A stretch of 64,000 nucleotides of DNA. It comes from Aplidium turbinatum (Eukaryota > Chordata > Ascidiacea > Aplousobranchia > Polyclinidae). The notes beneath the pieces are model-generated. The model ran no database searches, was not told where the DNA came from, and saw nothing but the letters and a program-made list of their open reading frames with translations. The stretch covers positions 16,502,251 to 16,566,250 of the forward strand of contig OU964931.1 of NCBI GenBank assembly GCA_918807975.1. The letters run 5' to 3'. The first letter of the stretch is position 1. The number at the start of each line of letters is the position of its first letter. Position numbers and translations under genes: made by a program. Below, in pieces: positions 49,159 to 59,323 of this stretch.

Positions 49159-49372
49159 AGAAGAGAAAATAAAGTTCTCATTATATATACTTATGATAGG
49201 CTACTGTACTGGTAAACATTTCTTCAAGGTTATTTTCAATAAAATCACTTTTATCACTTAGAAGTAGGCTACTGAATGTTTGATTGCATTCTGGTTGAAA
49301 TTGGAGAGCTAGTGCACAAGTCTCTGCCCTGGTCGATGGTCGTACATGCAATTATATACCGGTACCTAAATA

Positions 49373-50961
49373 CAAACGAAATCGGTTAATAGTATACTGC
49401 TTAAACGTATCAACCGCCGTTTATTTGAATCAAAACCTGAAATCCCAAACCAAATCCAATCTAATGTTAAGTAAAAACATTGGTTAAACGAATACCGCTT
49501 AAAAGAATAAGTCGGATAAAAGCATCAGAATTTGCTTCTAGTTTGCATATTTCATTCAATTAATTGTATAATTGTGCCTGTTAGCGAAAAGAGAATGTCT
49601 CTTTTTTGCTTCACATAATTGTCTGCAATGTTCAAAGGCGAAATGAAGCAGAGGTGAGACATACGCATGCGATCAAAACAAAGACAAGTGTCTGTAATCC
49701 CAGGCCATAATCTTATGTGCTAGACATCGCACTACAAAGAACCGATTTTCGCACAGCTGGGCTTCATTAAAACAGAAAAGCAGACAAAAGGAATAATCAC
49801 ACTTCCCAATAAAGAAGTTTAAATACTTTTGATGTCATCCGTCGGCGGCTGGCCTTCCAAGGAATGGACACGGACAAATTATTTCGGCTTGAGAGGGAAG
49901 TGTTGGAAAGCATGTCCAAAAGTTTAAACCAGAAAACTTTGGAGAATTTTTTTTAAATTGCTGAAAAAAAGTAGCCTACTGTTGTGAAATGCAGTGCGTA
50001 ATTTCATTTGTGCACTTTCGTTCAGTTGAAGAACATTGCAAATTAATTATTTTACCAGACAGCGCAAAAGACTTGAAAAAAAAAAAACTTTGCGATTTCA
50101 AAACAAACAATGAGTGTGAGCCTTGTTTTTCTACCATACCACTATTTTCGTAGGCCACGTTCGATACTCACAACTACACAGCTGGTGCGGAGCTAAAAAT
50201 AGCACGGTTGAATCAAAAACGTCAACGTCAAAGTTTGCGTTGTGATGTCACAAAGATCGGTTAGAATAAAGAAGTCCGATTGCTACAGTTTGCAGAAAAA
50301 TGTTTTGATCGTAAATGCTCTCCCAGTCAGCAAAGCTGGTCTTTTTTACATTGTTTCAACGTCTGCAGATGATAAGTCATGGAAAAAGGAGCAGTTTTGC
50401 TGGCTGGAACATACAGCACAGTGTTATGTAACACAGAAGTAGTAAACTCTTTAAAAGTTTCGTAGGCCATGTTCCATACTCAAAATTACACAGCTGGTGC
50501 GGAGCTAAAAATAGCACGGTTGAATCAAAAACATCGTCAAAGTTCGCGTTGTGACATCACAGATATCGGTGAGATTAAAAGAAGTCCGATTGCCGCAGTT
50601 TGCAGAAAAATGCTTTGATCATAAATGCTCTCCCAGTCAGGAAAGCTGGTCTTTTTTACATTGTTTCAACGTCTGCAGATGATAAATCAATGCAAAAAGG
50701 ACCAGTTTTGCTGGCTGGAAAACACAGCATAGTGTTATGTAACACAGAACTAGTAAACTCTTTAAAGTTTAACCAGAATCGTAAACAGTTGTAGGAAGTA
50801 TCAGTTGTAATGTGCGTTGCAGCCTAGTCAGCACAGACATCTCAACAATTACGCCCATTCACAATAAACCTTTTTTTTTAGTAAATTGGTTAAACGAATC
50901 AATCGGATAATCGTATCAAAACGTCTGGCAAATAGGTGATTCGATTAACCGGTTTCGTCTG
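49373..50961. mobile_element. pogo/Tigger-like DNA transposon remnant (1.6 kb)
   Basis: Ends CAAACGAAATCGGTTAAT and, inverted, CAGACGAAACCGGTTAAT, each flanked by TA, as in Tc1/mariner pogo-type elements. Near each end are further GGTTAAACGAAT words. No transposase was recognised. The interior holds a tandem duplication (50151-50767). Confidence 0.6.
50151..50767. repeat. Tandem duplication, two ~309-bp units
   Basis: Unit 1 is about 50151-50458 and unit 2 about 50459-50767. Both begin TTTCGTAGGCCA, include CACAGCTGGTGCGGAGCTAA and TTTTTTACATTGTTTCAACG, and end with AAACTCTTTAAA. They differ at roughly 10 percent of positions. Each contains one copy of the dispersed ACATTGATTCAACGT-type motif. 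Confidence 0.85.
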
Positions 50962-51169
50962 TATATTTCAAAATTTGGAATCGACCAAGACACATGAATT
51001 GAAGTGTGTGAACAGTAAAGCAAAGGAAAAGTAATTTCACCCTATTATGTATGGTTGATTCCTGTCCAAGACATCATGGTATTTTTTATCAAGGCAGATA
51101 CCGTACTTGTACACCAGCTCTGAAATTGGATCTCTGCCACAAATAGATATTTGTTTCCTGACTGGTATC

Positions 51170-51720
51170 ATTATTAACGGATGCAACCTAATTCGTACTA
51201 TGAACAATTCATACCGTCAGTTGGTACCTTGAAAATATCGTAAAAAAAATTTAAAAAAGCCGAAGTCGCTGATCACAGTTTCCGCAAACATTTTAAAATT
51301 TTCTGCAAACAAACAAAACTCTTAGGATCATTAGTAGGGATGCAACCTCATTCGTACCATGAACAATTCGTACCGTCAGTTCGTATCTTAAAAAGATTGT
51401 GAGAAAAAATTAAAAAAAGCCGAAGTCGCTGATCGCAGTTTCCGCAAACATTTTAGAATTTTCCGCAAACAAACAAAAACTCTTAGGATCATTACCAGAA
51501 ATTTTACAATGTTTGCGGAAACTCCGATCAACCCTAACCCTATTAAAATGTTTGCGGAAACTCCGATCAACACTAACCCTCTTAAAATGTTTGCGGAAAC
51601 TGCGGAAAACGGAAACTGCGATCAGCGACTTTGGCTTTGTTCTATTTTTTTCTCTCGATCTTTTTAAGGTACGAACTGACAGTACGAATTGTTCATGGTA
51701 CGAATCAGGTTGCACCCATT
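51170..51720. mobile_element. MITE with long inverted ends and a duplicated left arm
   Basis: The left arm GATGCAACCTCATTCGTACC (about 51338) is matched by the inverted right arm GGTACGAATCAGGTTGCACC (about 51697). The arms continue through AGCCGAAGTCGCTGATCGCA and its complement. A second left arm lies at about 51178-51330. The centre repeats AATGTTTGCGGAAACTCCGA two to three times. Confidence 0.7.
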
Positions 51721-53058
51721 CCTAACATTGTACATGCTGTATCTTACAGATGTGCTTATGTTTCATATTTAAAGAGTAAAAATCATCAGGTAGGCAATGT
51801 GGTCAGGTGGCAAGAGCCATAGTGTTTCAGCTAAAACCACATCATCTGCATATGAAGAACCTTTCAGGTGGCGTCAACTAATAAAATCGCACATTCTGAT
51901 ATAGGCCAGTGTGCCTATGAAGTGTTTGAAGAGCACAATCAAAACTAATCTACTGAAAAAAGTTTACAATAACTACAAAACATTGTGATTATTACCTTTT
52001 TAGAATTTGCAAAAACTAAATCATTACAGACTACCTAGCTTAGTTCAGCCGATTTTTACTCATTATAAACCATCATTTTGTCTCTCCTTGATAAAAATTC
52101 TTCTAAAAATAATTTTGTAAACTTCCAACTGTTGCAATGTCCGAGCAACTTGTGGTGAGACATGTAAGTCTTATTTATCAAAGTTTTTCCTATTCCAAAC
52201 TTATCGATTACACGAAGGTTAGGCTATGCTTCCAGCAATTCAGTACAGTAGCCTACTAAATGTATTTCCTACTTCGAAAAATTGCTTGTCTTCTTTTACT
52301 TTCAATGCTGTCTCAAACTCACACACAACTATTTTTCGATGTCGAAGAACGCCATAAACCTTTGCTAAATTCAATCTGGAGTCCCAACCCAAACCGTGAT
52401 ACCTCCCAAGAGTCTCAGGTCCAATAAGAGTAAGACTCCAACAACCAACCAACATGTGCAGCGCATCCGCACTCATTCAGAACAGTCGCGCGCATGCGCA
52501 AAACAGGTTGTTTCAAATGACGTTTTTGCTTCCAATGACAACACCACTTTTCTTTTCATCATTATTTATAGGCCTAACATCTAATATATGAAATGGTAAA
52601 TGTGACACTTCAACATATCATATTGATTTGTCACTAGTTTTGTAATAAACATTTATATTATTATATTACCTGGCGACGGCGTTATTAATAAGACACTGCT
52701 TGCAGTTTTCAAGCAATCAGTAAATTTTTGTCAGGACTTTGAGTTTTGTGTCCAGGTCGTCATCTCCCGTTTCTCCCAAAAAACGTGTTTTTTTAATTTT
52801 CACACTCGCCTTGGTCGCTCAATCACATTTTATTGATCTTCCCAGCAGCATAAGATTCGTGCATTTTTAGCTCTAGGTATAAAGAGGTGTGAATTTTGTG
52901 TAGTATAAAGTTTGAAACATAATACTTACAATTTACTGAAGTGAAAAAACTAGAAAAAAAAAACTTGCTTTCCTGACTATTTAGCGGAAGCTATTTAACA
53001 TGAAGAAATTCAGTCATTGCCACTGAACCTCGAACCAATCAGAGCATGTTATAAGAGG
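51721..53058. other. No recognised feature
   Basis: AT-rich sequence with short unrelated open frames. No repeat end, tRNA-like head or conserved coding segment was recognised. Confidence 0.4.
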
Positions 53059-53475
53059 CTACCGTCCAATTGGGTAGGCACTTTAACCTGCAGATATCCA
53101 ATCCAGCACGAACCAATCAGAAGCTACGCTGTTCATGACGTCATCAAGATTGCGTTTGGAAAGAATAAAGGAAAAACGCAAATTCTAGCTAAATTAAATC
53201 ATCGATTTGCCATCGGTTGGCTTGGCGCATTGGGTTAGGACGGTAGTAGTCATTACACTGACGTGGGTTTGATTCTCGCCTCTGCTATAGCTCTTTTTTC
53301 TTTTGTAATTACCAAACAAAGTTCAAAGTAATAATTATTTCTCTGGCTGAATGCTGGAATGATCACAACAACAGATAACGTAGATAACGTAGCATCTCAT
53401 TGGTTCGTGGTTGGATTGGATACGTTCGTGGATTATTAGAAATCTGCTTGTTAAAGTGCCTACCGTCCAATTGTG
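53059..53475. repeat. Foldback element enclosing a tRNA-like unit
   Basis: ACCGTCCAATTGGGTAGGCA at the left and the inverted TGCCTACCGTCCAATTG at the right are parts of arms of roughly 70-90 bp, which also share CACTTTAAC, GCAGAT, ATCCAATCCA and CACGAACCAATSAGA. The loop contains the tRNA-like segment at 53212-53284. Confidence 0.6.
53212..53299 (+). other. tRNA-like Pol III unit (pseudo-tRNA or SINE head)
   Basis: A box A-like TTGGCGCATTGGGTTAGG and box B-like GGGTTTGATTCTC are about 40 bases apart, followed by T6 at 53294-53299, a Pol III terminator. The acceptor stem does not close well, so it is not called a tRNA gene. Confidence 0.4.
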
Positions 53476-53547
53476 ACCTTTCTAGAACTCAGCCAGAGAG
53501 TTAATTCTTGTTTAGAGCTTTATTTGATTGATAGCAGCCTAGTCGGC

Positions 53548-54330
53548 AGCAGTGGCCGAGTGGTTGGCGCGTTGGGCTCGCAGTCGAGAGCCTGCATGTT
53601 CGACTCCAGCCACCCGCACTTGCTGTTGCTTCTCTGGGCAAGAAACTTTACGATAATTGCCACTACCCAGTGATCGATTTTGAGTAATGGGTAGCAGGGG
53701 CGGCTCGCTAGTGTGTGCCGCGGTGCTGCAGCACTCCCATAAAAGTTTTCACAAAAAGTTTCTCAAATATCTTAGCATTTCTTCTGCCCAAAATGTATTT
53801 TATGTTCTCTGCTCAAAGAATTGCTGACTGTTATAAGTGTACATTATATTTGGAAACTTTGCGTACTGGGAAATATGATAATGCCTAGAACATCACACAA
53901 CTAAGTCCTTCTATGTCCTTCATTAAGAACGTGCTATTCACTTATGTTTGTTGATCGTCCCCTGCAAAACAATAGGCTACACATTTGCAAAACTTACAAG
54001 CCAAGTTTTACATTAAACTTTTATCACAATTTAGAGCTAAAATATGCCCAGAATGCACCAAATCAAATGTAATTTCCTGAAGGAGACCCCCCCGCTGTTG
54101 TATTTGCCTTCGGCGGACACGCGGACGGGCGAAGCCCGGCCGCAGCACCCCCATTTCTAGGACAACAGCCGCCACTGATGGGTAGTAGCCTACCAAATTT
54201 AAGCCATAAGTAGAGTAGACAACCGGAAACAGACATTGCAGTCGGCTGCAGCGTGGGTCAGCGGTCAGGTGTACGTCGGAAGGCGTATACCGATGCATAG
54301 CGCTCAAGTCCGCTTTCTCGCAATGCAGGA
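53548..54330 (+). mobile_element. tRNA-derived SINE, family B, split by a hAT insertion
   Basis: Head GCAGTGGCCGAGTGGTTGGC with box B GTTCGACTCCAGCC, then CTGGGCAAGAAACTTTACGA and CCAGTGATCGATTTTGAGTA. It is cut at 53694 by the hAT element 53695-54177 and resumes at 54178 with ATGGGTAGTAGCC, GACAACCGGAAACAGACATT and CAGTCGGCTGCAGCGTGGGT. The order matches the inverted copy at 7912-8212. Confidence 0.85.
53695..54177. mobile_element. Non-autonomous hAT element, CAGGGGCGGCTC type (483 bp)
   Basis: Exact 8-bp TSD ATGGGTAG at 53687-53694 and 54178-54185. Ends CAGGGGCGGCTCG and ACAGCCGCCACTG. No coding. It sits inside a family B SINE. Its end sequence is close to that of the element at 56672-58469. 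Confidence 0.9.
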
Positions 54331-54591
54331 TAAACATAATAAAACAAAACAAAGATACAACTTCGGTAGAGAGTTTGTCTTGTTGAACCATAGGCATACG
54401 AAGCCGAGCAACGTTATCAAGTTTAATATAATAAAGATTAATATATTTACAAAAAACACAAAACTACGCAACAATTAAATATCGAACGTTTTCGACATCA
54501 CACGATGTCCTCTTCATGTCCTTCATCACACAATATATAAAAACAGAGAGAGAGACTGTTCACCAGGCATTTGATAATAAAAGTAATTTGC

Positions 54592-56468
54592 GTTCTTCCG
54601 GTGAATATTTACTAGGTTAGGCCTACCTCCTGATGTTAAAGATGATAACTAGCTTTTGTATTTCCGACGTTTTGTCAGTCAGCACGACTGACTTTTTCAA
54701 GGTGGCGTGTTTTAATTCTGATTCTTGCTGCTTTACTTTATTCATTTTATCAGTATGTTTTTGTGTTGTGCCATCGTTGCTGAACAGGTTGTGTTAACCG
54801 GTTTTAGCCACCTTGAAAAAGTCAGTCGTGCTAACTGACGAAACGTCGGAAATACAAAAGCTAGTTATCATCTTTAACAGGGGTGTGCAACGTACGGCCC
54901 GCGGGCCAAATGTGGCCCGCGAAGAAAAATTGTGTGGCCCGCAAAGATGTGGCAATTTTGAATTGTGTGCGGCCCGCGAAACGTGTTTATAATTCAGTTT
55001 AGTCTGGTACGTGCGAACAATTCATTATAGAATGGATTATTGTACATTACGCACCTTCTGTTAACTATTTTAGAAATCTCCCACTGGCCACCGCTCATCC
55101 GATTGTATTTAATTATTTGGAACGTCAGTAGATCAGAGGCACAGAATTGCACAGAGAATAGCTCAAATTATGAAACCGTACTCTGACAGTAATTTTGTGA
55201 AGCAGTGTCTTATCGATATCGCAGAAGAAATGTGCTCTAAAATGAAGAGTGCGTTCGAGAAAATGGTGGACGATAGCGAGGCGGAGGCTATCGATGATCT
55301 TGCTTGTGATATTAGTGACACTCTCACTCTCAATAAGGATAAGGTGAAGAACTTTGTTTCATGGAGCTTTGCGATCAATGAAAGTAGGCTACGGACCAGA
55401 AGGACACAGCACAGTTGGCCATATTTGAAAAGGAGTGGACAAAGACTTGAACGAAACGGAAGAGCTTCTGTCATTACAGTCAATGAAGGGTACGACAACT
55501 TACTGGTGCTGACATTTTTACTGAATTGATACTTTTGACAACTTCGAACTGGACTTGTCCAGCTTATGCGGAATCGCAACTGATGGTGCTCGATCCATGT
55601 CCAGAACTGGCATTGGATTCATAGGTCTCTTGAAGTCTACCGTGAGGAAGAGAAAAATCGATGATGACATAGCAATTTTTCATTGTATCATTCACCAGCA
55701 AAACCTGTGCGCAAAATCCTTGAAGTTCAAACACGTCTTAAGTCCGGTTGTTAAGGCAGTAATTTCATTCGAGCACGAGGGCTCAACCATCGTCAGTTTC
55801 AAAAGTTTCTGGATAATCTCAACACGACACATAAAGATCTACTTTACTTTTCCGAGGTGCGTTAGTTAAGCAAGGGCTGCATGTTGCAACAATTTTACGA
55901 ACTGCGGAAAGAAGTCGTAAATTTTTTGATTTTACCGAAAACATCTCAACCAAGATGACTTTCCACATTTGAAAAAAACATGACTTCAAAAATGGCTCTT
56001 TTTGGCTAAACGTATTTGTGCGAACAGATTTTTTCTAAAATGGTCGTCATAAAATATCCCCATCGATCCGTTCTGACAGGCGAACACCTGGAAAATGGAC
56101 TTCGAATTGCGAGCACTTCCATTAAAGTAAATTTGGAAAAAGTCGTCCGGAAAAGAAACCAGCTGCAAATTTCTCACTGAACTCATAGTCGGTGTGACAA
56201 TAAATTTGAATAGCAGTTTTCTTCAGAAATTTATGTGTCTTAACTTATTATTTCTGCAAGGAGATAACCTCTAATAATGCCATAAGATTAACATGAATAA
56301 CAAAAAAACTACTTTTTTGTGCCTGCAAACTACTAGAAAACATATGTTAAATAAACGTGTGGCCAGCGGTTTCACCCAGATATTTATATATGGCCCTCCT
56401 GTAATAAAGGTTGCACACCCCTGATCTTTAACATCAGGAGGTAAGCTAGTAAATATTCACCAGAAGAA
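54592..56468. repeat. Foldback element with ~115-bp arms, interrupted by a hAT
   Basis: The left arm 54592-54706 reads TTCCGGTGAATATTTACTAG ... GACTGACTTTTTCAAGGTGG. The right arm is its inverted copy at 54807-54877, continuing at 56432-56468 after the hAT insertion. The arms carry CTGACGAAACGTCGGAAATA on the minus or plus strand, a CTGANGA/GAAA-type word. Confidence 0.75.
54878..56423 (+). mobile_element. hAT element with decayed transposase (1546 bp)
   Basis: Exact 8-bp TSD ATCTTTAA at 54870-54877 and 56424-56431. Ends CAGGGGTGTGCAAC and GTTGCACACCCCTG, with subterminal GGCCCGC words. The plus strand holds a broken transposase of the GTF2IRD2/ZBED-like kind: KPYSDSNFVKQCLIDIAEEM and FVSWSFAINES (about 55170-55380), then, after at least one frameshift, CGIATDGARSMSRTGIGFIG and AIFHCIIHQQNLCAKSLKFK (about 55560-55760). 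It inserted into the right arm of a foldback element. Confidence 0.92.
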
Positions 56469-56477
56469 CACAATATA

Positions 56478-56662
56478 TGTTATTCCTGATAAGAGAGAAA
56501 GAAAGGAAAACCAAAGTGAAATGGATGGACGACATTGACAAACGATGCAATACAACCAATTGGTACCAACTAGCACATAATCATGGAAATTGACATGAAA
56601 AGGGGAAGGCTTATGCTCTGCAGTGGGCTTTCACAGGCTGAAAATGATGATGATGAGCGGAT
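56478..56662 (+). mobile_element. LINE 3' tail
   Basis: The plus strand reads KGKPKVKWMDDIDKRCNTTN and WYQLAHNHGN, a typical end of a non-LTR reverse transcriptase ORF, then a short UTR ending in a TGA repeat (ATGATGATGATGAG). Heavily 5'-truncated. Confidence 0.7.
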
Positions 56663-56671
56663 GCTTTGGAC

Positions 56672-58469
56672 CAATGGCGGCTCGTGGTCTCAAAACAGGG
56701 GGGGGGGTGCATCAACTAGTAGGCTAACCTAATATAATTATAAACCTGTACCGGACTGAGTTATAAATGCACTGAGTTAGGGGTTAGGGTTAGTAACACA
56801 GTAACATGTTCTTTTAATTGGCTGTCGTTTAATGTTTTTATCATAGTAAACTTTTGATAATGGCTTGAATTTGGTCAAGTTTAGGTGGCCACCAGATAAA
56901 GCTAGTACTATTATGGAACTTAGTATTAACTTAGTTGGTTAGATCTATGCTTGTGCTTTCCAACGATAGCAAATTTGTTGAAATTGAACAACAAATGAAT
57001 AAATGGGAGACAATTTCCTTCAGGTGTTTTTCACTGCATTTCCACCCCGTACTTTCTCCTTTATAATAGTCTATTCCAACCTGTGTGACGTTTAGTGACG
57101 TCATCATCCAGTTGAGTTGACCAACAGGGCGAATTGTGAAAGAGCACCAATAATTACTGTAATTGGCTTTACTTCACATCAAAACTAGTCTGTCTCAGTG
57201 ACTTCTCAAAACACAGATCAAGTAAAGTAACCTACGATCCCTTCACCTAATCACCGATAGCTTCCACACGCTTACCTTAAAGATTTATGAGAACCAAAGT
57301 TGGAATCCCTGACCAGGGTCAGTTCTATTTGCAGTCCCTACTAGTGATGCAAGCCGCGCCGCGTGCGCGGCCGCTTATTACTTTTTCGCCGCGTGCCGCG
57401 CCGCGTGGAAAGTTGAAATGAAAAAGCCGCGCCGCGCCGCTTGCCGCGTGAACTTTCAAGAAATTAAACTTTCGTAAACTTTCAACTTTTCAAGAAAATC
57501 AGTTATGAAACTTCAAATTTAAATTGGAAACACGGATCAGTTTTTTTTTCGGAAACCCTAAGCTGGAAAGCACTCAAAGCTCAAAGCTATGCTGCAGATG
57601 GCTTGCAGGTGACAGGGTTTTTGGGGCTGGCTTGTGAGGAAGCTGTACGAGTGTTTTTGGTTAATAGCCTAGCTGATAAGCTCAGTTACCAGGCTATAGG
57701 CCTAGCGCAACTACCGCATTAGTTACTGTAACAGTTAGCCTAGTGAGTTCAGGCTATAAGTTTTACTCTTGACATCTTGTCTGTCTGTGTAGTTCGTACA
57801 GCCACTGACATTAGAATTGCATTATTGCTTACAAAAACTGTTCAAAAGTCCTGATACTGGATCCAGGAACATTCTATTTGAAAAAGCATGATGTCTTAGA
57901 ACTTAAATGCATTGCTGGTAAGAGAATATGATCTGGTTAGCCTAGTCATTATAGTGCACAACTGTACTGGTAGGTTACTGGTACCAGTTATATGCCCTGG
58001 GTACTTTTTGCCACAATTGACTTTCTAAAAAATAATGCGTAAAACATTTTTTGAAAATGTTGTAATTTGCGGTGTGCGGTGCGGTGTTAAAGTTCCAGAT
58101 AAATTGCGGTGTGCGGATAGGTGATTCAGTTGCGGTGCGGTGTGCGGATAAAAATTTTGGGTTCGCTGCATCTCTAGTCCCTACAGCGCTTGTTCAGTGA
58201 TGCTAGAAAACTTTTTTCTGAAAAACCTACGTCATAAAAAAAAGAACAAGCAACACCGGACCTGCAGAATTTGCAGATCCGGAGTTGCCAATTAATTTTT
58301 GTAATACAAACTTTTTTTTTTATTGCAAAAAAAAAATATTAATAGTTTTTTAATCCTTCAAGCGAAATAAATTAAGAAAAAACATGGCAAAACTATCTAT
58401 ATGTAGTATAATTCACATTTGCACAAAAATGTTGGGGGGGCTGCAGTCCCTTATGACGAGCCGCCACTG
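56672..58469. mobile_element. Non-autonomous hAT element carrying a nested hAT
   Basis: Exact 8-bp TSD CTTTGGAC at 56664-56671 and 58470-58477. Ends CAATGGCGGCTCGTGG and GACGAGCCGCCACTG. Without the nested element 57342-58176 and its duplicated site the length is about 955 bp. Its ends resemble those at 53695-54177. Confidence 0.9.
57342..58176. mobile_element. Non-autonomous hAT element, family 1 copy b (835 bp, inverted)
   Basis: Exact 8-bp TSD GTCCCTAC at 57334-57341 and 58177-58184. It is the inverted homologue of 13602-14481, with ends TAGTGATGCAAGC and GTTCGCTGCATCTCTA and the same two GC-rich subterminal arrays (GCCGCGCCGC, GCGGTGTGCGG). It inserted into the hAT element at 56672. Confidence 0.92.
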
Positions 58470-58484
58470 CTTTGGACTACTCTG

Positions 58485-58768
58485 GTTTGATTTGGTTTTG
58501 AATCGTTATCCTCGGACTGTCAAAGCCTTAATTGTTTATTCCTGGTAGTTTCACATAATTGTAGAGGCTCTTGATGCAGGGCGGTTACCGAGATTAACAG
58601 AGCGAAGTTTTCGATTGTTGAAGTGTTGTTACAGGAAATTATTCCATTCACTAGGTGCCGCTGAATAGAGAGCAGTCCTGAAAAGGCGTTGCTCAAGCGC
58701 ACACCCCGAGAGTCAAACTTGCGCCGCGTGATCTTGAGCCGGCACGAAACCACTGAGCTAACGGGACG
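58485..58768 (-). mobile_element. tRNA-derived SINE, family A
   Basis: On the minus strand the head reads GTCCGTCCCGTTAGCTCAGT with box A and a box B-like AGTTTGACTCTCGG. The body GTGCGCTTGAGCAACGCC and GGTAACCGCCCTGC follow, and the tail is ACGATTCAAAACCAAATCAA. Close to full length. The TSD of the neighbouring hAT lies at the tail. Confidence 0.85.
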
Positions 58769-58899
58769 GACTCGACGTCTGCTACACATTGCCTACATCC
58801 AGGCATGAGCCGAGCTCAATTTGACGACACTGGGCGAGCTAGCTAAAAACCGTGATTTATGAAAGATTGATAGTGTATATGTACGTGATAGTGTAAACG

Positions 58900-59323
58900 A
58901 GTTTCGTTTTCTTTCATGCTTATCTCCAACTGTTGCATTTAATCTGGAAATAGCTTCATTGTCTGCTGTTTATAAAAAGTTGCCATTTTTAAATGAAGTG
59001 GCAAAATTGGAAAACGTTGATGCAGAATGGAGAGCACATGCACTGCATGGACAATTAAGTCCAAGCATGACTTTCAGCACATACTGGCAAACAGTATTTA
59101 GTAGTAAGAATACAGTTGGAATACGGTACCTCTGTATGAAAACTTATCAAAAGTGATTGTTGTGCTTTTGTCATTTCCATTTTCAAATACTAGTGCAGAA
59201 AGAATATTTAGCCAACTGAAATTGATCAAAACTGATCACAGAACTACACTCAAACATGAGAGTTTATTTAGTTTATTAGGCTACAATAAGCAATTTTTTC
59301 AGATTTTACAAAAGTTATAACCT
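58900..59323 (+). mobile_element. hAT transposase C-terminal remnant
   Basis: First frame: LENVDAEWRAHALHGQLSPS and FSTYWQTVF. After one frameshift near 59115: LYENLSKVIVVLLSFPFSNT, SAERIFSQLKLIKTDHR and TTLKHESLFSLLGYN. This is the hAT dimerisation region. Ends and TSD were not located. Confidence 0.8.

Noticed and set aside
53548-53630. Possible tRNA-Ser/Leu gene
   Set aside because: Box A and B are present, but the acceptor stem does not close. The sequence continues into a body repeated at 7912 and 63085, so it is a SINE head.
57870-57890. ATTCTATTTGAAAAAG resembles the known ascidian spliced leader
   Set aside because: It lies inside a hAT element, is not followed by a donor in an SL RNA-like structure, and the other copy of the element differs. 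It was not used as evidence for trans-splicing or species.
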